Source: Sphingomonas sp.
GTDB lineage: Bacteria > Pseudomonadota > Alphaproteobacteria > Sphingomonadales > Sphingomonadaceae
DNA: 9,117 bases
Direction of reading: 5' to 3'
NCBI GenBank assembly: GCA_013822915.1
Contig: PNLG01000447.1
Span: 1 to 9,117, forward strand
Position 1 is the stretch's first letter. Every line of letters begins with the position of its first letter. A model generated the notes under the pieces. That model saw nothing but the letters and a program-made list of their open reading frames with translations. It was not told the origin of the DNA and did not search any database. Below, one piece after another: positions 6,500-9,117 of the stretch. The position numbers and the translations under genes are program-made.

Positions 6500-6778
6500 G
6501 TGGCGATGACAACCCTAACGCTTCCGACGCGGTGCGATCGTCCGGCGGCTGCGGCGCTGCTCCCCGAGCTTCGCGCTGCGGTGGCAGCGGGCGGAGTCGC
6601 GATCGACGGCGCCGAGGTGGCGCATTTCGGCCAGGCAATGCTGCAATTGTTGCTGAGCGCACGCAAGATGCTTGCCGCGCAAAAGCAGCCGATGCCGGTC
6701 ACGGCATCACCTGCGATGCAAGCAGCGCTCGCCACCGCCGATGCTGAGCATCTGCTCGACGATGGATCAACGCGATGA
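6500..6778 (+). CDS. Small STAS-domain protein of the chemotaxis operon
   Basis: A 92-residue protein that is a single STAS domain, the fold of anti-sigma antagonists and MlaB. The strand-loop-helix core VAIDGAEVAHFGQAMLQLLLSA spans about residues 33-54, followed by a strand (PMPVTA) and a final helix (SPAMQAALATADAEHLL). The serine phosphorylated in SpoIIAA-type proteins appears to be replaced by glycine (G44), so classical phosphoswitching is unlikely. It sits between a chemoreceptor gene and cheA and overlaps cheA by ATGA, so it very probably acts with CheA. In Sinorhizobium meliloti a protein of similar size, CheS, is encoded after a receptor gene in the che operon and binds CheA to speed CheY1 dephosphorylation. 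A CheS-like role is inferred from position and size only. GTG is the preferred start; ATG 6506 would remove two residues. Confidence 0.82.
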   Translation: MAMTTLTLPTRCDRPAAAALLPELRAAVAAGGVAIDGAEVAHFGQAMLQLLLSARKMLAAQKQPMPVTASPAMQAALATADAEHLLDDGSTR

Positions 6779-8889
6779 CCAATGAAGAAATCCAGGCAAT
6801 CTTTTTCATCGAATGCGATGAAGCGCTTGCCGCCGCCGAAGCGGCACTTGACCGGTGCCGCGCAGGGCAAGCCGATGACGAGACGATCAACGCCATTTTC
6901 CGCGCGGTCCATTCGATAAAGGGTGGCGCGGGCGCGTTCGGCTTTACCGCGCTTCAGGCCTATACGCACGGTTTCGAGACATTGCTGTCCGATGTACGCG
7001 ACGGCACAGTGTCGGTCAGCGATCCGCTGGTCGCGCTGATGCTGCGCGCGCTGGATACGCTCGGCGATCATGTCGGCGCGGCGCGCGACGGTGGAACGGC
7101 CCCCGACGATGCGGCGCTGCTTGCGCAACTGGCGGCTGCGCAAGCGGGCGCGATTGCTGCTCCTGATACTGACGATGCACCGCCCGCCGGAGTGGCACCG
7201 GCCGACGACACCGATGACTTCGCCTTCGATCTCGACGCGATGCTGGGCGATATTGTTGCCGATGTATCGGCCAATGCCAACTGGATCGTGACCATCCATC
7301 CGCATGCGGACGCCATGGCGAATGGGAGTGAGCCGATCCTCCTGCTGCGCGAGTTGCGCGCGCTGGGCGACGGGCGTGCGTCGCTCGACGATGGCGCGGT
7401 GCCGATGCTCGACGCGTTCGATGTGGAGCAAGGCTATCTGGCGTGGCGAGTTACCCTCCCCGGCAGTGTCGAGCGCAGCGCGATTGAGGATATTTTCGAT
7501 TTCGTCGGCGATGGCTGCACGCTGACCATCGCGCGCGAGGGCGAGGAAGTCGCCGCGCCAGTTGCGGCGGTTGAGGCCTCCGCGCCGGTGGTTGCACCAG
7601 TGCCCGCACCAGCGCCTGTTGCCGCACCCGCGCCGACACCAGAAAAGCCAGCGCTGACAGTGACCCCGCCCGTCGAAGCCCCCGCCGCTGCACCCGCCGC
7701 CGCTGCGGGGCAGTCGATCCGCATCGACCTCGCCAAGCTCGACCGGCTGATCGACGCGGTCGGCGAATTGGTGATCGCGCAGGCCATGCTTGCCCAACGC
7801 CTCTCGGGCCAAGGGCTTGCGGGCAGTGAAGAAATGGCAATGCTCGACGGGCTGACCCGCGATATCCAGGAAAGCGCGATGTCGATCCGCGCCCAGCCGA
7901 TCGGTTCGGTCTTCAGCCGCGTGCCCCGCATCCTGCGCGAGTTGGAGTCTTCCACCGGCAAGGCTGTGCGACTCGAAGTATCGGGCGAAGGCACCGAACT
8001 CGACAAAACGGTTATCGAACGGCTGAGCGAGCCGCTCACGCACCTGATCCGCAATGCCGTCGACCATGGCATCGAACCTGCCGCCGATCGCATCGCCGCC
8101 GGGAAACCGGCCGAGGGTGTGCTGCATTTGTCGGCGGAGCATCGTTCGGGCCGCATCCTCATCCGCATCGCCGATGACGGGCGCGGCATCGACCGGCCGC
8201 GCGTTTATGCCAAGGCGGTGGAGCGTGGACTGATTGCCGCCGACGCCGTGCTCAGCGACGAGGAAATCGACAATCTCATCTTCGCTCCCGGCTTTTCGAC
8301 CGCGCAAACGCTGTCCAACATTTCAGGACGCGGGGTCGGCATGGATGTCGTGCGCCAGAATGTGAAGGAGTTGGGCGGGCGCATTTCGATCGAATCGGTG
8401 ACGGGCAAGGGATCGGTGTTCACGCTGGCGCTGCCGCTGACGCTCGCGATTTCGGACGGCATGATTGTAACGGTCGGCGATCAGACATTGGTGGTGCCGC
8501 TTGCCCATGTCGTCGAAAGTCTGCGGCCAGAGGCTGGCGATGTGCAGCATCTGGGCGTCGGGCGCGCGATGCTCAACGTCCGCGGGCAATTTCTGCCCAT
8601 TCTCCCGCTTGAAAGCGCGGTCGGCGCGCGTGGCGCGGTATTGAATCCGGCCGAGGCCGTGCTGATCGTGGTCGATACCGAAGCCGCGGGTCAGGCCGCA
8701 TTGCTGGTCGACACCATTTGCGATCAGCGCCAGTTCGTTATCAAAAGCCTCGATACGCATTACCGCTCGGTAAAGGGTGTGGCGGGGGCGACGATTCTGG
8801 GGAATGGCCGGGTCGCGCTCATCGTCGATGTCGATGAACTGGTGGCGGGCGCGGTGAGCGAAGCGCCGCAATTGTTGGATGCGGCATGA
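6775..8889 (+). CDS. cheA: Chemotaxis histidine kinase CheA
   Basis: A 704-residue cytoplasmic kinase that phosphorylates response regulators under receptor control. The P1 Hpt domain (about 1-110) has the phospho-acceptor H46 in AVHSIKGGAGAFGF. A second globular segment (about 165-255, NWIVTIHPHADAM onward) occupies the P2 position. A Pro/Ala-rich flexible linker runs about 258-312. P3 dimerisation is about 313-375 (LDRLIDAVGELVIAQAML). The P4 ATPase has an N box at HLIRNAVDHGIE (423-434), G1 at DDGRGID (467-473), an F-box-like IFAPGFSTA (502-510) and G2 at GRGVGMDVV (518-526). The P5 CheW-like domain is about 555-690. All catalytic motifs look intact and the length is normal. The start overlaps the STAS stop by 4 bases, and the end overlaps cheR the same way, indicating translational coupling. 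Confidence 0.97.
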   Translation: MTNEEIQAIFFIECDEALAAAEAALDRCRAGQADDETINAIFRAVHSIKGGAGAFGFTALQAYTHGFETLLSDVRDGTVSVSDPLVALMLRALDTLGDHVGAARDGGTAPDDAALLAQLAAAQAGAIAAPDTDDAPPAGVAPADDTDDFAFDLDAMLGDIVADVSANANWIVTIHPHADAMANGSEPILLLRELRALGDGRASLDDGAVPMLDAFDVEQGYLAWRVTLPGSVERSAIEDIFDFVGDGCTLTIAREGEEVAAPVAAVEASAPVVAPVPAPAPVAAPAPTPEKPALTVTPPVEAPAAAPAAAAGQSIRIDLAKLDRLIDAVGELVIAQAMLAQRLSGQGLAGSEEMAMLDGLTRDIQESAMSIRAQPIGSVFSRVPRILRELESSTGKAVRLEVSGEGTELDKTVIERLSEPLTHLIRNAVDHGIEPAADRIAAGKPAEGVLHLSAEHRSGRILIRIADDGRGIDRPRVYAKAVERGLIAADAVLSDEEIDNLIFAPGFSTAQTLSNISGRGVGMDVVRQNVKELGGRISIESVTGKGSVFTLALPLTLAISDGMIVTVGDQTLVVPLAHVVESLRPEAGDVQHLGVGRAMLNVRGQFLPILPLESAVGARGAVLNPAEAVLIVVDTEAAGQAALLVDTICDQRQFVIKSLDTHYRSVKGVAGATILGNGRVALIVDVDELVAGAVSEAPQLLDAA

Positions 8890-9117
8890 ACGCGCTTGCT
8901 CAGGCGTTTGAAAAACTGCCCGGAATCAGCCGGGGCGTCTATACCCCGACCGACTTCGAAGCGGTGCGCCGGATCGTGCATCAGACGGCGGGCATTGTGC
9001 TGGTGCCCGGCAAGGCGATGCTCGTTTACTCGCGGCTCGCGCCGCTTGTGCGCAATAGCGGATCGGGCACCTTTGCCGCTTATGTAAAGCGCATCGAAAC
9101 CGATGAGGCAGAGCGGC
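8886..9117 (+). CDS. cheR: CheR chemotaxis methyltransferase, 5' part
   Basis: The reading frame starts at an ATG overlapping the cheA stop by 4 bases and stays open to the window edge, giving 77 codons. The translation (MNALAQAFEKLPGISRG, then DFEAVRRIVHQTAGIVLVPG, KAMLVYSRLAPLVR, SGTFAAYVKRIE) matches the N-terminal all-helical domain of CheR, notably the AGIxL...K..LVYSRL pattern. The SAM-binding methyltransferase domain and the pentapeptide-binding beta subdomain lie beyond the window. CheR transfers methyl groups from S-adenosylmethionine to receptor glutamates. Its presence fits the methylation helix and the DWSEF tether seen in the upstream receptor. Confidence 0.88.
   Translation, partial: MNALAQAFEKLPGISRGVYTPTDFEAVRRIVHQTAGIVLVPGKAMLVYSRLAPLVRNSGSGTFAAYVKRIETDEAER

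Noticed and set aside
7558..7710. Ala/Pro-rich stretch in cheA as a DNA repeat or recombination site
   Set aside because: The bases vary and only the amino-acid composition repeats. It is an ordinary flexible interdomain linker of CheA.
6442..8307. A 621-codon open frame on the minus strand, antisense to the STAS gene and cheA
   Set aside because: Long antisense frames are common opposite GC-rich genes. Its translation has no recognisable domain, while the plus strand encodes complete STAS and CheA motifs over the same bases.

Overview
The window is GC-rich and densely coded. It looks like chromosomal DNA of an alphaproteobacterium, most likely a sphingomonad. This is inferred from protein wording (the TetR, crotonase, DbpA-type helicase and chemoreceptor sequences), the DUF1223 lipoprotein, and a compact MCP-STAS-CheA-CheR chemotaxis operon. 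I see no rRNA, tRNA, CRISPR array, insertion sequence, phage gene or attachment site.

Left part (1-1741): a TetR-family repressor gene on the minus strand is divergent from a crotonase-fold acyl-CoA enzyme gene on the plus strand. Their 141-bp shared control region holds a clean inverted repeat (12-bp arms, 6-bp spacer, 610-639). It lies over the best candidate promoter elements in both directions, as expected for an autoregulated repressor that also controls its divergent neighbour. Middle part (1742-4255): a DEAD-box RNA helicase with a C-terminal DbpA-type RNA-binding domain converges on a DUF1223 thioredoxin-fold lipoprotein. A 10-bp GC-rich inverted repeat lies between their stop codons. 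A 401-bp divergent intergenic stretch (4256-4656) follows.

Right part (4657-9117): the start of a chemotaxis operon. It encodes a transmembrane methyl-accepting chemotaxis protein, a small STAS-domain protein, the histidine kinase CheA, and the 5' end of cheR, which the window edge cuts. STAS/cheA and cheA/cheR each share a 4-base ATGA overlap, so translation is probably coupled. The receptor ends in a CheR-tethering type pentapeptide (DWSEF) and CheR is encoded in the same operon, so a methylation-based adaptation circuit is plausible. CheW, CheY and CheB are not visible and may lie beyond the right edge.

Nothing here proves a new system. The best leads are a proline inside the nearly invariant signalling tip of the chemoreceptor (P426), the STAS protein as a possible CheS-like CheA partner, and the tetR/crotonase operator.
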